Positions 43,401 to 53,786 of a stretch of DNA of 64,000 nt are shown here, piece by piece. Origin of the DNA: Dugong dugon (taxonomy: Eukaryota > Chordata > Mammalia > Sirenia > Dugongidae); assembly GCA_030035585.1 (NCBI GenBank), contig CM057482.1, positions 42,203,501-42,267,500 of the forward strand, given 5' to 3'. Positions within the stretch are counted from its first letter, which is position 1. Each line of letters begins with the position of its first letter. The translations under genes and the position numbers were made by a program. The notes beneath the pieces were generated by a model. That model saw nothing but the letters and a program-made list of their open reading frames with translations. It searched no databases and was not told where the DNA came from.

Positions 43401-45054
43401 CACCCCCATGACACTAAGGTGGTGGGAACCAGAGGGAGGAAGACGAGGAGACCTGCAATTGGAGTGGGAGTGGGAGCAGGAACCCCATGCTATTCAGCAG
43501 TAATCTCCAAGCTTAGCACCGTGCTTGGCACACGGTGGATCCTAAAGAAATATATGTGGAACTGAGCTCAAGAAGGAAGGCTGGAAAACAAACATTTTTT
43601 GAGCAGCATCAAGACGAGGATGAGGCAAGTGAGGTGTCACTCTCAGGGTGGCCTCACTCACGTCACCCTAGTCCCTGCCCTCCCCTCCTCCAAACCCTCC
43701 TATCAATCCTCTGGGGTTTGGGGACACACCAACTCTCACGGGAAGGCAGAAACTCAGAACGCTCACCGACGCCTCCACTTCACCTGCCCATCAGCCCATC
43801 TTCCGGTTCACTGCAGCACCGACACAAAGATGAGAAACCCCTTGAGACAAGCTTCCCATCCATCTTCCTGGTGGTCTTTCATTTCTTTGCCAATAAGGTG
43901 ATGTGCTTCACGACACATATATTTGACATCTATCATAAAACCCGGGTCAGGCATATCTGTCTTCTGTTAAAATAAGCCATTCTACAGAGACACTTCCTCT
44001 GCTGTTAGGATCCCACCAGAAATAATTATTGACGTACTGTCCGCATGTCCAACCAACCCTCCTAATAGAAGCCATAAATTACCTGTGCTGGTTTCCCCCA
44101 CTCTTATCTGAGAAACCAGGTAACACTTACAGGACCAGAAGGAGACACAGCAATATGAAAACCGGAAGGGGCAGCTCTAGCTGAAGTGACTGGCTGCATG
44201 TGAACACGTTGCTTTAGCATCTTTCAAACTCAGTGACAGTGGCGATTCACAGCTGTTTCTCAGTGATGAGGCATGAATTTTATTATAACACCTTACCTGA
44301 TTGAGTCTTGTGTTCACACAGCCCAGAAGGAAGCTTCTAGAAGTTTGCTGAGAGGCAGTAATTCCATTCTAGACTTAGAATGGGCACATCCCTCTAGGGA
44401 TGTTCCATTTAAGGGAGAATTCTGGGTGCTTGGACATGTTATCAATATGGGAGAGAAGCACCAATCACTTCTAAGAAGAAGGCCTTAGTTTCCAAAGCCT
44501 GCCATTTGGAAAACCTGTTGTAAGGTTATTAAAATCACTACTATGCTCAAAGGTATTTTGGCCCCTTTGAGCCCCTGTGGGCCACATACATATGGAAAAA
44601 TAATAATCATGCTTCACCCTTGGTAAAGAACATGGGCGTATGCCTGCTCTTGAAGCAGTCTCTTCCCGATGCTCAGGAAGGAAGAAAGGGTTGATTTGTC
44701 TAAAGGAAGAAGGCTTTTAGAAACAAGGGTGCTAATGTAGCCATATTTTTGTTGGGGAAAGAGATGAGGACTTCTTTTTGAAGATGTTTGCAAATGTTTC
44801 TTTGTGGAGATACTTGCCACAAAAGTAACATTTTAGCAGTTAAGATTTACCACATGAAACAAAACTCTTTGCTGAAACAAACCTCTTAGGGGAAAAGAAC
44901 CGTGTCAGTATAGATGAAGCTGCAGAGATTTTTTCTAGCTTCGGGATTGGCTTGGACACATGAGCAGCCCAAGCAGCTATTTGTTTAGGGGATGGGGTGG
45001 TGGGAAGAAGTTGATGCATAACGAGGAAATGCAAAGAACTAGAGGCATCCTTCG
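43401..45054. other. No recognised feature
   Basis: A 146-codon ORF (43535-43975) overlaps a 100-codon ORF in another frame. Neither shows a known domain or exon boundaries. The text cagcagtaatctccaagctt...gcttggcacacggtggat near 43500 may be an L2 end. Confidence 0.4.
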
Positions 45055-45250
45055 GAGTCCCTGGGTGGTGCAAGCTGTTAAAGCGCTCGGCTGCTAACCA
45101 AAAAGTTGGAGGTTCAAGTCCACCAAGAGGTAACTCAGAAGAAAGGCCTGGTGAGCCCCACTCCCAAAAACTCAGCCTTGGAATTGGAGCACAGTTCTAC
45201 TCTGATACACATGGGGTTGCCATGAATTTTGATTGACTTGATGACGACTT
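45055..45250 (+). mobile_element. AfroSINE, long type
   Basis: Sense copy: ggagtccctgggtggtgcaa, gctgctaaccaaaaagttgg, agaaaggcctggtgagcccc, gacttgatgacgac. Followed by a (TTTG)n stretch to about 45275, derived from its tail. Confidence 0.92.
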
Positions 45251-45275
45251 TTTTGTTTGTTTGTTTTTGTGTTTG

Positions 45276-46177
45276 CTCTTAATTGAGGCTAGAAAGGTAG
45301 ACTAAGAGAATATCCAAAGAGCACTGATAAGAAAGTTTCTTTCCTCAGCAGACCCAAGCCTATGCCTTCCTAAACAGTGCTTTTAGAAACATGGGAGATT
45401 TGTGCAGATAGGAGAGAAACCCCCAAATATCAAAGGGTCGACACAAGAAAATAATATTTCTGGCTGGTAACATTCTTTCTGGTCCCTTCTTTTCACCATA
45501 CACTTGCATATGTGCCAGACATTTTTGTTTGTGCAATAACCTGCTTTCTCCATGTTTAAATGAGAAATGCACTGCCTTGTTCAAACCAAAATAAACTGTT
45601 GAAAGAAATGTAAGTGCTTGAGTGTCTTCTTCAGGCCCAGGAAGTCATCTTTCATTTGGACTTTGAGTTGGAGCATTCTAAAAAAGAAACTTGTTCTTTA
45701 CAGTTACGCTGTTAAACTAGGAATAAAGACTGTTGTTGAAAGAGATGCTTTCGCAGTATCTGGATGGGAGATTAACTCTACAAGATGCGGAGGAAATTGC
45801 CTATTTCCCCTTGTCCAATCCACTCAATTGAAACCACCCAAAACTGTCAGTGGCTTTGAAATGAGCGGAAGTGGCTAATTTTATGACCAATAACAACATT
45901 GATGGTTATGGATATTAAGATAAGGGTAATGTAATTCATGTTTTTAACCATCAGCAGATCGGTTGCAGGAATCAAAAAGCACCAACAATGACAACTGACT
46001 CAAAATGATCAGTCTTTAATGCTCCAGACCATACATTTTCAAACCGAATAGCAGTTCATCTTATCCTAAGTGGACAGCCATCTCTCCATGAAAGTTGAAG
46101 TTAAACCTATTTACCAGAGTTTGAGCTCAACAAGCATGTCAGTGCTGAATAAGACTTCCCAGCCTTCCAGCAAAGAA
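45276..46177. other. No recognised feature
   Basis: Unique-looking DNA with chance ORFs (45360-45584 minus, 45618-45878 plus). Confidence 0.4.
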
Positions 46178-46385
46178 ACCAAAACGTGAACCTTTTGCTG
46201 TCAAGTTGATTCTGACTCATGGCAACCCCATGTGTTACAAAGCAGAACTGCTGCATGGGGTTTTCTCGGCTATAATCTCTATGGAAACAGATTGCCAGGT
46301 CTTTCTTCTGTGGCACCTCTGGGTGGATTCAAACTGCCAATCTTTCAGTTAGTAGTCGAGCGCAAACATTTGCACCACTAGGGAG
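46178..46385 (-). mobile_element. AfroSINE, long type
   Basis: Antisense copy: gtcaagttgattctgactca, gggttttctcggctataatc, attgccaggtctttcttctg, actgccaatctttcagttag, gcaccactagggaggg. Confidence 0.92.
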
Positions 46386-47967
46386 GGATCTTCCAATAGG
46401 TGAAAGGGCATCTATTTCTGAACTCAGCAAAAGGACTGTCATCCGTGAGTTGGTGACGTTTGCAGCACAACAATCTACTGTGTAAATGGTCGCTAAACAG
46501 CAGGCACCAGCAGGCATTCTGAAATCTGCAGAGAGTAGGAGCTTCTCACATGTGCCCACTTTCCCTTTCATGTGTAAAATACCTCAACAGGATTACCGCA
46601 GTGAGGTCGGTGCCAGTGGTGATGGAAGTCAGGCCAGGAAGGCTGTTCATTTTGCAATGGCAGCCAATGGGTGATTGACTTACTGTAGAACATTAAGTAC
46701 TTTTCACATCAAGGCTTTGGCATGTTGCTTGCTTTCGGAGTTGAGTGGGGGACCCATTCCATTGAATGTCATCTACACATAGCAGATGTGCTGTGGAAGA
46801 ATTATCTCATCTTCTTGCCAGATTTCAACATGTAGCCTGATGTCCATGTAGGGAGGGAATTGGTGGTTCTCCTAACACGACTGCATATAAGGCAGCATGT
46901 TGTTTCTCCTTGAGAAATGGCTCTTCTTCACTACATAGGCAAAAAACTGTTCTGAGTCCAGGGACTGTTCTGGTATTTGCTGTCCATGTGGGAAGAATTA
47001 GAAAGTCTCCCATCTACAAATTGAGACTTCTCTTGTTCCAGTGCTATTGCTTCCCAATAAAGTTCTGTACAAAACCTCATCAGATATGCTATTTTCAGCT
47101 CTGCAATAGTGATTTTTGCTTTTGTCATATCCAGCATGAAAAGCAAATGACACATGTTCGGGTTTTATGTCAACCAAGTTTGTTCCCTTGACTCGTCAAC
47201 ATTTAGACACTCTAAGACCACACACTTCCTCTGTGTCGTCTTCATCTTCTTAAGCCTAAATATTGTGCCTGCGGATGGGGAATGGCTGGATACTTTTACC
47301 CCGAGAGCTGATGGTAATATTTCTATATCCATTGTTAAGCTTCTTAAGTTTCTTCTTCACTTCAGGAGTGTTTAGCATATCGTTTTCTCAAAACTGCACT
47401 CTGTGTGCCTTAGGTAAAGTTAGATTTGATACCTCGTTCATGAGAGATTATCTAGGACTAAGTGCTGAGCAAGTATCTCAGCCTCACTCAGTCAGACTAT
47501 TCATACACACGCCTTTAGAAAGCTCTCAGGGGTAAACTGGGTCACTTGATGTTGTTTCAGAACATCTGGAAAACAGCCACCAGGGTAGGGCGGGCTGTTA
47601 AAGCTCTCTGTGTTGAGGCTCTGGGGATACAGTGAAAACATGGATGTGACATATACCAAATCATTCTAGACCAACCACTTGTTTGTAAGTACCCAAACTA
47701 CTCATTATCTGCTTTTACTTCAAATAAGAGAGGTTTGGCAAGGACGCTGAGTTCATATGTGTGTTATTGCTCCCACACAAGCTTCAAATCCCTCTTCTGG
47801 CACTTTTGGGCAATGGAGAAGCTAACTGCCCCTGAACTGAATATCCATTGTACACACTTCACCATGGCAAGTCCTGGAGGACTAAAAGTAAGTAGAGGAC
47901 TGTGTCACTGAAAACAGGAGCCTACCAGGGAGCCATGAGTATCCACACAACAGCCATAACACAATCT
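46386..47967. other. Unassigned block, possibly a decayed processed pseudogene
   Basis: No known repeat. On the minus strand, the stretch from about 47420 to 46700 has several moderately long open segments in shared frames (for example one with EVSICRWETF and one with SEQFFAYVVKKSHF), interrupted by stops. I recognise no parent gene and no poly(A) remnant, so this is only a suspicion. Confidence 0.2.
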
Positions 47968-48279
47968 CTGTTGTTGTTGTTAGCTGCCATCCAATAGGCC
48001 CCCAACTCAAAGTGAACTGACGCAACACTGCCTGGGCCTGTGCCATCCCCATGATTGGTTTCGATAGAACCATTGTGATCCATAGAGTTTTCATTGGCTG
48101 ATTTTTAGGAGTAGATTGCCAGGCCTTTCTTCCTAGTCTATCTTCTTAGTCTGGATAAGCCATTAAAATCTGTTCAGCAACATAGCAACATGTGAGCCTC
48201 ACTGATGGGTGGTGGTCATGCATGAGGTACGTTTGTCAAGAATCAAACCTGAGTCAGCCCCAAGGAAGGTGAGCATTCT
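47968..48279 (-). mobile_element. tRNA-Gly-headed SINE, antisense
   Basis: Antisense order: tail ttgttgttgttagctgccat, RTE-derived cactgcctgggcctgtgcca, middle module tccatagagttttcattggc and gattgccaggcctttcttcc, then actgatgggtggtggtcatg. The tRNA-Gly-like head follows (gaatcaaacctgagtcagcc, aaggtgagcattctaccact). The terminal ccactgaaccacc of the head has expanded into the adjoining minisatellite. Confidence 0.85.
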
Positions 48280-48616
48280 ACCACTGAACCACCACTGAAC
48301 CACCACTGAACCACCACTGAACCATGACTGAACCACCACTGAACCACCACTGAACCACCACTGAACCACCACTGAACCATGACTGAACCACCACTGAACC
48401 ACCACTGAACCACCACTGAACCATGACTGAACCACCACTGAACCACCACTGAACCACCAATGAACCACAACTGAACTACCACTGAACCACCACTGAACCA
48501 CCAATGAACCACCAATGAACCACCAATGAACCACCACTGAACCACCAATGAACCACCAATGAACCACGACTGAACCACCACTGAACCACCACTGAACCAC
48601 CGCTGAACCACCACTG
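48280..48616 (-). repeat. 11-bp minisatellite, 30 units, grown from a tRNA-Gly SINE head
   Basis: Thirty consecutive 11-mers (48280-48609) plus a 7-base partial copy, all in register with no insertion or deletion. The consensus is accactgaacc on the plus strand, ggttcagtggt on the minus strand. Variants are atgactgaacc (units 5, 10, 14), accaatgaacc (units 17, 21-23, 25, 26), acaactgaact (unit 18), acgactgaacc (unit 27) and accgctgaacc (unit 30). The minus-strand unit is the 5' part of the tRNA-Gly-like head, overlapping its Pol III A box (tggttcagtgg). Because 11 bp has no stop in any minus-strand frame, long repetitive ORFs of 60-143 codons arise with an 11-residue period. Confidence 0.95.
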
Positions 48617-49464
48617 CTGCCATGACATAGTCCCTACTTGTAGTCCTTCCCAGATCCACTGTAAACATGACCATGTTTTGAAAGTAGGCAGCAAACCGAT
48701 TGCCCTTCCTAAGCCAGTTTATTCATTAGCTGTAATACTGTTTTACAAATAGAGATTGAGACTTCCTGAGTATGAAAAACCCTTCCTTCAGCTTCTTGAC
48801 TTCCTAGCCGAGGGACTTCTTAGATTCAGTAATGTGTTTTATGGTTCTCACTTTCCTTAAAATATTAATTAAGAAAACAAATGAGAATTTTTCCTTACGG
48901 GGCATACCGAGAGCTAAGCTGACTGACTGGTTCTTGGTGCTAGACATATTGATGAGCCCAGGTGCCAGGCTGTTCCTTCAAATTAAGACAATATGCTTAT
49001 CATGATGAGCTGTACTGGCCGTCTAGCTTCCCTTTGTGATCTGGCTCTCACTGAGCCAAAATGAAGCCATTTCTTCTGCCTGTGGCTGATTAAACACAGA
49101 GTAAACCCGGATCTCTCAGGAGGCTCTGATGATTCTTCTCAGAGCTCAAGTCTGCCCAGCACCTGCAGGCTTCAGCGTCTCCATTTCCATCATAAAATGA
49201 AGCATCTGTTTCAGGGAGGTGATATCTTTTTATCACCCCGTGGATCACTCTGGGCCGAGCGGATGCAGCTCATTTGGTATGCAAGGCCACCATGTCATGG
49301 CGGTTCCCGCAGAAGGCCTGTTCTAGTCAAGGGTGAAAAGGGCACAACTTTGGGCAAAAACCTGTGACTTTAGTAAAAGTCTCCATGGCTCAAGTCACCA
49401 GGTCTTCTTGAAATGAAAGCAAGTCTGGACAAGTAAAGGGAAAACTTGGAAATAGGCCATCCTT
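48617..49464. other. Largely unique sequence
   Basis: No repeat recognised. The 49010-49330 block has moderate GC and several CpGs (gccgagcggatgcagctc, gtcatggcggttcccgcag) and could be a conserved non-coding element; this is untestable from one genome. Confidence 0.4.
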
Positions 49465-50035
49465 TATTCATCAGTTTATTTATTTGTTCAATAATTCAAC
49501 AAGTATTTATCTAACACCAGCTCTGAGTGAGGCCCAGGAACTGAGACTAGAGGATCTATGCAGCCGGTGAGGTCTCTGCCTTCCTGGAGGTTACACCCCA
49601 ATGACAGAGACAGACACTAAACAGTGAATTATGAATTAAGTACTTAATTACCACTGTGATGAGCATCACCAATGAGAAGGAACTCTGAGAATATATAAGA
49701 GGGGGGCTTGATGTTTTCTGGGGTTCAGGGAAGAGTCCTCTGGGACAGTGACAAGTAAGCGGAGACCTCAAGAATGAGAAAGAGCAGTGAGTTAAAGAAG
49801 GGTAAAAAAGTATTTCAGCCAAGGAAGCATCATGTTCAAAGGCCCTGGGGTGGTAGGGTGATGCTTGACCCATGTGAGGAAAGGGAAAAATGCAGGGAGA
49901 GGGAGAATGGCTAAAGACGGGGCTGGGGACAAAGGCAGAAAGCAAATCAGGAGGGCCGTTAGAGTGAGTTAAGGAGTTGAATCTCGAGAGCATGGGAGGT
50001 ACTGGCGGTTTGTAAACAGCAAAGTGAACTTGTTA
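49465..50035 (-). mobile_element. L2, antisense
   Basis: ttgttcaataattcaacaag, tgcagccggtgaggtctctg, ccttcctggaggttacaccc, acagtgacaagtaagcggag, atgttcaaaggccctggggt, gagttaaggagttgaatctc. The order is that of antisense L2. The 145-codon minus-strand ORF is therefore repeat-derived. Confidence 0.7.
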
Positions 50036-50104
50036 TTATCACAGATCACTCCTCTTATTTACTGAGTAGGTGCCATGTTGCACTTTCATTGCCAGGCACT
50101 GTAT

Positions 50105-50240
50105 GTTGTTGTTGTTAGTTGTTGTCAAGTCACCTTGGACTCATGGCAGCCTTATGGATCAAGGAATGAAACATTGCCTGGTCCTGCACCATCTTCGTGA
50201 TTGTTGGTCTGTCTGAGCGCACTGTTGTGGCACTGTAGTA
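50105..50240 (-). mobile_element. RTE-type tail fragment
   Basis: ttgttgttgttagttgttgt, accttggactcatggcagcc and cattgcctggtcctgcacca belong to the RTE 3' end or an RTE-tailed SINE. Truncated before any SINE module. Confidence 0.75.
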
Positions 50241-50321
50241 GACATTTGTAATTTATTATCTCCAGTCGTTCTAGCATCCCTTCAGTGGAGATGTTTTTAG
50301 CTCCACTTTGTTATCATTAGG

Positions 50322-50394
50322 TACCATCGAGTAGGTTCTGACTCATAGCGACCCGGCATATGACAGAACAAAAAGCTGCCCAGTCCTGTGCCAC
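50322..50394 (-). mobile_element. RTE-type tail fragment
   Basis: taccatcgagtaggttctga, ctcatagcgacccggcatat and gctgcccagtcctgtgccac are the last 70 bp of the RTE 3' end, antisense, inside MIR. Confidence 0.7.
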
Positions 50395-50624
50395 ATTAGA
50401 GGTGAGGAAACTGGGGCTGAGCAAGCTTAAGCGATTGGTCAAGATCCACTCAGTCCAGGTCAGGTCAAGCCTATGATCCTTCTTCTCTGTGTCATGCTGC
50501 CTTCCCGTACACAAACTTAATCATGACCTGCTAAATGCTTGTGGCACTTCTCATATTTTTTGTCTGACACTTAAAGAGAATTTTCCATTTATTTACTGAT
50601 AATGTTAAAATAATAATAATAAAA

Positions 50625-50819
50625 ATCAGTTGTCATCAAGTTGATTCTGACTCGTGGCAACTCCATGTACGTCAGAGTTGAACTGTATTCCAGAAGGTTT
50701 TCAGTAGCTGACTTTTTGGAAGTAGATATCCAGGCCTTTCTTCCAAGGCACTTCTGGGTGGATTCAAACAGCCAACCTTTAAGTTAGTAGTGCTTAACCA
50801 TTTGTGCCACCCAGGGACC
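50625..50819 (-). mobile_element. AfroSINE, long type
   Basis: Antisense: gtcatcaagttgattctgac, gttttcagtagctgactttt, tatccaggcctttcttccaa, gcttaaccatttgtgccacc, cagggaccc. Head-to-head with the next copy. Confidence 0.92.
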
Positions 50820-50838
50820 CCATTGATAAAGGTTAGCT

Positions 50839-50956
50839 ATGGGGCCCTGATGGTGCAGTGGTTAAGAGTTCAGCTGTTAACCAAAAGATCGGCAGTTCAA
50901 ATCCACCAGTGGCTTCCTGGAAACCCTATGAGGCAGCTCTATTCTGTCCTATAGCA
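50839..50956 (+). mobile_element. AfroSINE, short type, lacking its tail
   Basis: A clear head and body (tggggccctgatggtgcagt, gttaaccaaaagatcggcag, ggaaaccctatgaggcagct, tattctgtcctatag) stops before the usual gggtcgctatgagtcgg tail and runs into AT-rich sequence. Loss of the 3' end suggests a later deletion. Confidence 0.9.
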
Positions 50957-50999
50957 ATAATACAATAATATTTTAGTAATGGAAAAAGCTTTTAAAATC

Positions 51000-51100
51000 A
51001 CCCAGTTTACCTCCTATGTTTAACAGATGATGAAACTGTGGTCTCTAGAGGTCAGAAAATTTTCACATTTCACAGTTACTTCGACCAGAGCTAACCTGTA
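51000..51100 (-). mobile_element. MIR-like fragment
   Basis: ttaacagatgatgaaactgt followed by ggtctctagaggtcagaaaa and accagagctaacctg is a diverged antisense MIR core. Confidence 0.4.
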
Positions 51101-51239
51101 AGAACATGAAAAAGTTCAGGCAATCTGCAATAACCATAAAGTTCCAGAATGCTTCACCCTCTGAGAGACTATTCTTATCTCATAGGACTCTGTTCTCCTT
51201 TCACCTGACTTATCTCAATGCCATTACTTTCTTCTCACC

Positions 51240-51358
51240 TGTCCAACTAGGTTACATGTTCCATGAGGGTAGGGACTGTGCATGTCTCCTTTTCCACTGT
51301 ATTCCAGCATCAGCACAATTCACCTTACATATAGTATATTTCTCAATAAAATAATGGT
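51240..51358 (+). mobile_element. L2 3' end
   Basis: catgttccatgagggtaggg, actgtgcatgtctccttttc, tattccagcatcagcacaat, ending tttctcaataaaataatgg. Confidence 0.6.
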
Positions 51359-52049
51359 TTAATTAGATAGGAAGGAATCAGAATATAGCACAATGCCAAG
51401 AGACAAGCCAAATTGTTACAATGTCCAGCCCAGAATTAGGCAGAGGACATTAATTAAATGTTAAAAATCTCACTACCACTCTGAGAGATGAGAAAGTTTT
51501 ATTGTATAAAAATTTGTCACCCAAAGAAACAAGGAAGCATGCGCCCGTGAGTCACACTTGTTATGGCCGGATCATTCTCAGTACGACTTCCTGTCTCTCT
51601 GAGAGATAATTCTGTCCACCGTGAAATGGACCAGGTAAACATTAGATTAATAGGGTCCAGAAACTCAAGGGTTGAAGCTGTGGTCCAAGGGAGAACTACT
51701 GCACACTTCAGGCAACCTGGAGACCACCTTCAGGTAGGTGACTCATTTCCATGCCATCCATCTGGAAACCTCATGGTCAATCATGCTGAGGTTTGCTCAC
51801 AGTTGTCTTGAATGTAGCTTAATACACCTTTTGGCCCTGGAGACAAAGTGCCAGTGGCAATAGAGAAATCCTTTGTTTTTGTAGGAAGCCTTCTATTGAC
51901 TGTCGTTAACCCTACGCAAGAATTCAAACATACAATTTGTCAGCGGCTCTTTCCTCGACCACCCTTGAGTGATACCTTTCTTTCCATGCAACATAAAGTG
52001 TCCAGCTGTGGGACACAAGAAATGGAGGGGATGAAAATGTGGAGGAAAT
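51359..52049. other. No recognised feature
   Basis: Unassigned, with short chance ORFs at 51563-51811 and 51848-52054. Confidence 0.4.
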
Positions 52050-52150
52050 CATAAATCACTCAATCTACCCGAGGCTCAAATGTATCACCTGTAAAATAAA
52101 GATTGTAAGACCTGTCCAGTCCATCTCACTAGATGATTCTAAGAGCCAGA
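52050..52150 (+). mobile_element. MIR fragment
   Basis: aaatcactcaatctacccga, ggctcaaatgtatcacctgt and aaaataaagattgtaagacc follow the sense MIR core. Confidence 0.5.
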
Positions 52151-53436
52151 CAAGATCACATAGACATATCTTCAGGAATGTAAAGCTTAACCAATTATAG
52201 ACTGGTGTTTTATATCTTGAGAGCCTTTTATGAGGTATCATAGGGTTAAGAAAATGAACTCCATCACATGACCCTGCCCTCCAAGGCACTTATAGTCTAG
52301 TAAGCATATCTAATCATGATGAGTTAAAAAAGAAAAGAATTACACACAATTTCCCTGTTATCAAATATCCTGAGAACAGAATACAATATAGAACACACCA
52401 AGCCACAAATTAAATAATCTTTGTTTAGTTGAATTGGGGTACCCTCAGACTATTGCACTTAAGTCAGCCTCTAAAATTGTATATTTTTGGAAGACAGAAA
52501 TAAAGAACATGAAAACAGGATCCTTTTATGTGAAATTCTATGTAAGTCAATTCAGAAGCAGACATTATAAAAATGGAGCAGAAAGCTCTCCCAGTTTGCA
52601 TATCATCCCATGCGAGTCTTACCTCATGGACCGGACCGATGTTACACGTGGCCACACGATCACAGGCTGGACTGGTAAGCCATATATCTGCAGCACAGAG
52701 TAGGGGACTTGTGTTGCCTATAAGTTCTTTTTCCTCCCCCTTATCAGAAAACATGCATGTTTGATATTTTCCCAAAAGTGCTTAGAGTGGATCATATCTA
52801 CATTTGACTTTGAGGTAAATGCAAAGACAAAAATCTCTGAAATTTATAAACAAAAGTTCCTTTCTTGCTTCAGAGTTGTAGGCAGAAAACAACCTTCACT
52901 GACTCTCAGATATACTACAGCTTGAATGCTACAGGGATATAAAACATATTTATTATTGCTGTAGTTCAAAATTTCCATCCAACTGCATTTGAACACAGAC
53001 TTGGAGTTGACTGAAATAGCATCAGCGACATTGCCAACAAGATCCCATAGCCTTAACACGATGTCAGTATGAAAGGAGAAAAGATAGGGAACCTTTTTAA
53101 AGTTGTCTCTATGCAAATATCATGCAGAAGTCACCAACTGCAGAACACTCCCGTGTCTCTTCAGTGTCTGATCCACCCCCGAAAAATCACCATGGCAAGC
53201 TTGTTATTTTGATATTTGGAAGATTTCTTTAAACCTCTATTCACTTTCTGTGATGGTCTCTGTACCTACAGTCATTGACTCTAAGTAGCGAATTTCTTAA
53301 GAGTCAAATACATTCATATCCACAAAATCACAAAAGAAGTTTTTATAAAACTTCTGAGTCTATTTACACTTTGAGATCAAATCCTTACCCTCAGCTCAAG
53401 CCATCTTCTAAAATGATCCATTAAATGAAATATACT
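52151..53436. other. Largely unique sequence
   Basis: A possible antisense L2 scrap (accctgccctccaaggcact, tatagtctagtaagc) at 52265-52310. Overlapping ORFs on opposite strands at 52434-52775 show no domain. Confidence 0.35.
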
Positions 53437-53444
53437 AACAGTAG

Positions 53445-53778
53445 TGAGATGAAGCATTGGTGGTTCAGGGGCAAATTCTCTCCTCCCCTGGGGGAAATCC
53501 TGGTTTGAATCCCAACCAGCGCCCCTCATATGCAGCTATTAACCATCTGTCAGTGGAGGCTTGCATGTTACTATGATGGAGCTTTTAGACTGAGATGGAC
53601 TAAGAAGAAAGGCCTGCCAGTCTACTTCCAAAAATCAGCCAATGAAAACTCTACAGATCACAAGGAACATTGTCCTATCTACAACCAATTATGGGGGTAG
53701 AGCAGGACCAGGTAGAATTTCATTCTGTTGTACATGGGGTCACCATGAGTCAGGCATGGCTCAACAGCAGCTAACAAC
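53445..53778 (+). mobile_element. tRNA-Gly-headed SINE
   Basis: The least disrupted sense copy. The head gcattggtggttcaggggca, attctctcctcccctggggg, gtttgaatcccaaccagcgc follows tRNA-Gly from its 5' end past the B box. Then come accatctgtcagtggaggct, gaagaaaggcctgccagtct, acttccaaaaatcagccaat, an RTE-like part (attctgttgtacatggggtc) and a tail accatgagtcaggcatggct ending (CAA)n. Flanked by aacagtag (53437-53444 and 53779-53786). Not a functional tRNA: the head is diverged and continuous with the SINE body. Confidence 0.9.
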
Positions 53779-53786
53779 AACAGTAG

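Larger units (their letters stand above)
50040..50495 (-). mobile_element. MIR, split by two RTE-tail insertions
   Basis: Antisense MIR pieces: tatttactgagtaggtgcca and attgccaggcactgtatg, then gacatttgtaatttattatc, then gaggtgaggaaactggggct, gagcaagcttaagcgattgg, tcaagatccactcagtccag. The breaks are at 50105-50240 and 50322-50394. Confidence 0.7.

Noticed and set aside
43535-43975. 146-codon plus-strand ORF
   Set aside because: No recognisable family, a second frame open over the same bases, and no exon boundaries or promoter features visible.
48280-48616. CRISPR-like regular array
   Set aside because: The units are contiguous 11-mers without spacers, in a mammalian genome, and derive from a SINE head.
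48199-48694. Long repetitive minus-strand ORFs (up to 143 codons) rich in V, W, F, S and G
   Set aside because: They exist only because the 11-bp repeat unit lacks stops in every minus-strand frame. Three overlapping frames are open at once, so there is no evidence of a protein.
53454-53525. Functional tRNA-Gly gene
   Set aside because: The tRNA-like text is diverged in both arms, has no Pol III terminator after it, and runs directly into a SINE body with a target-site duplication around the whole.
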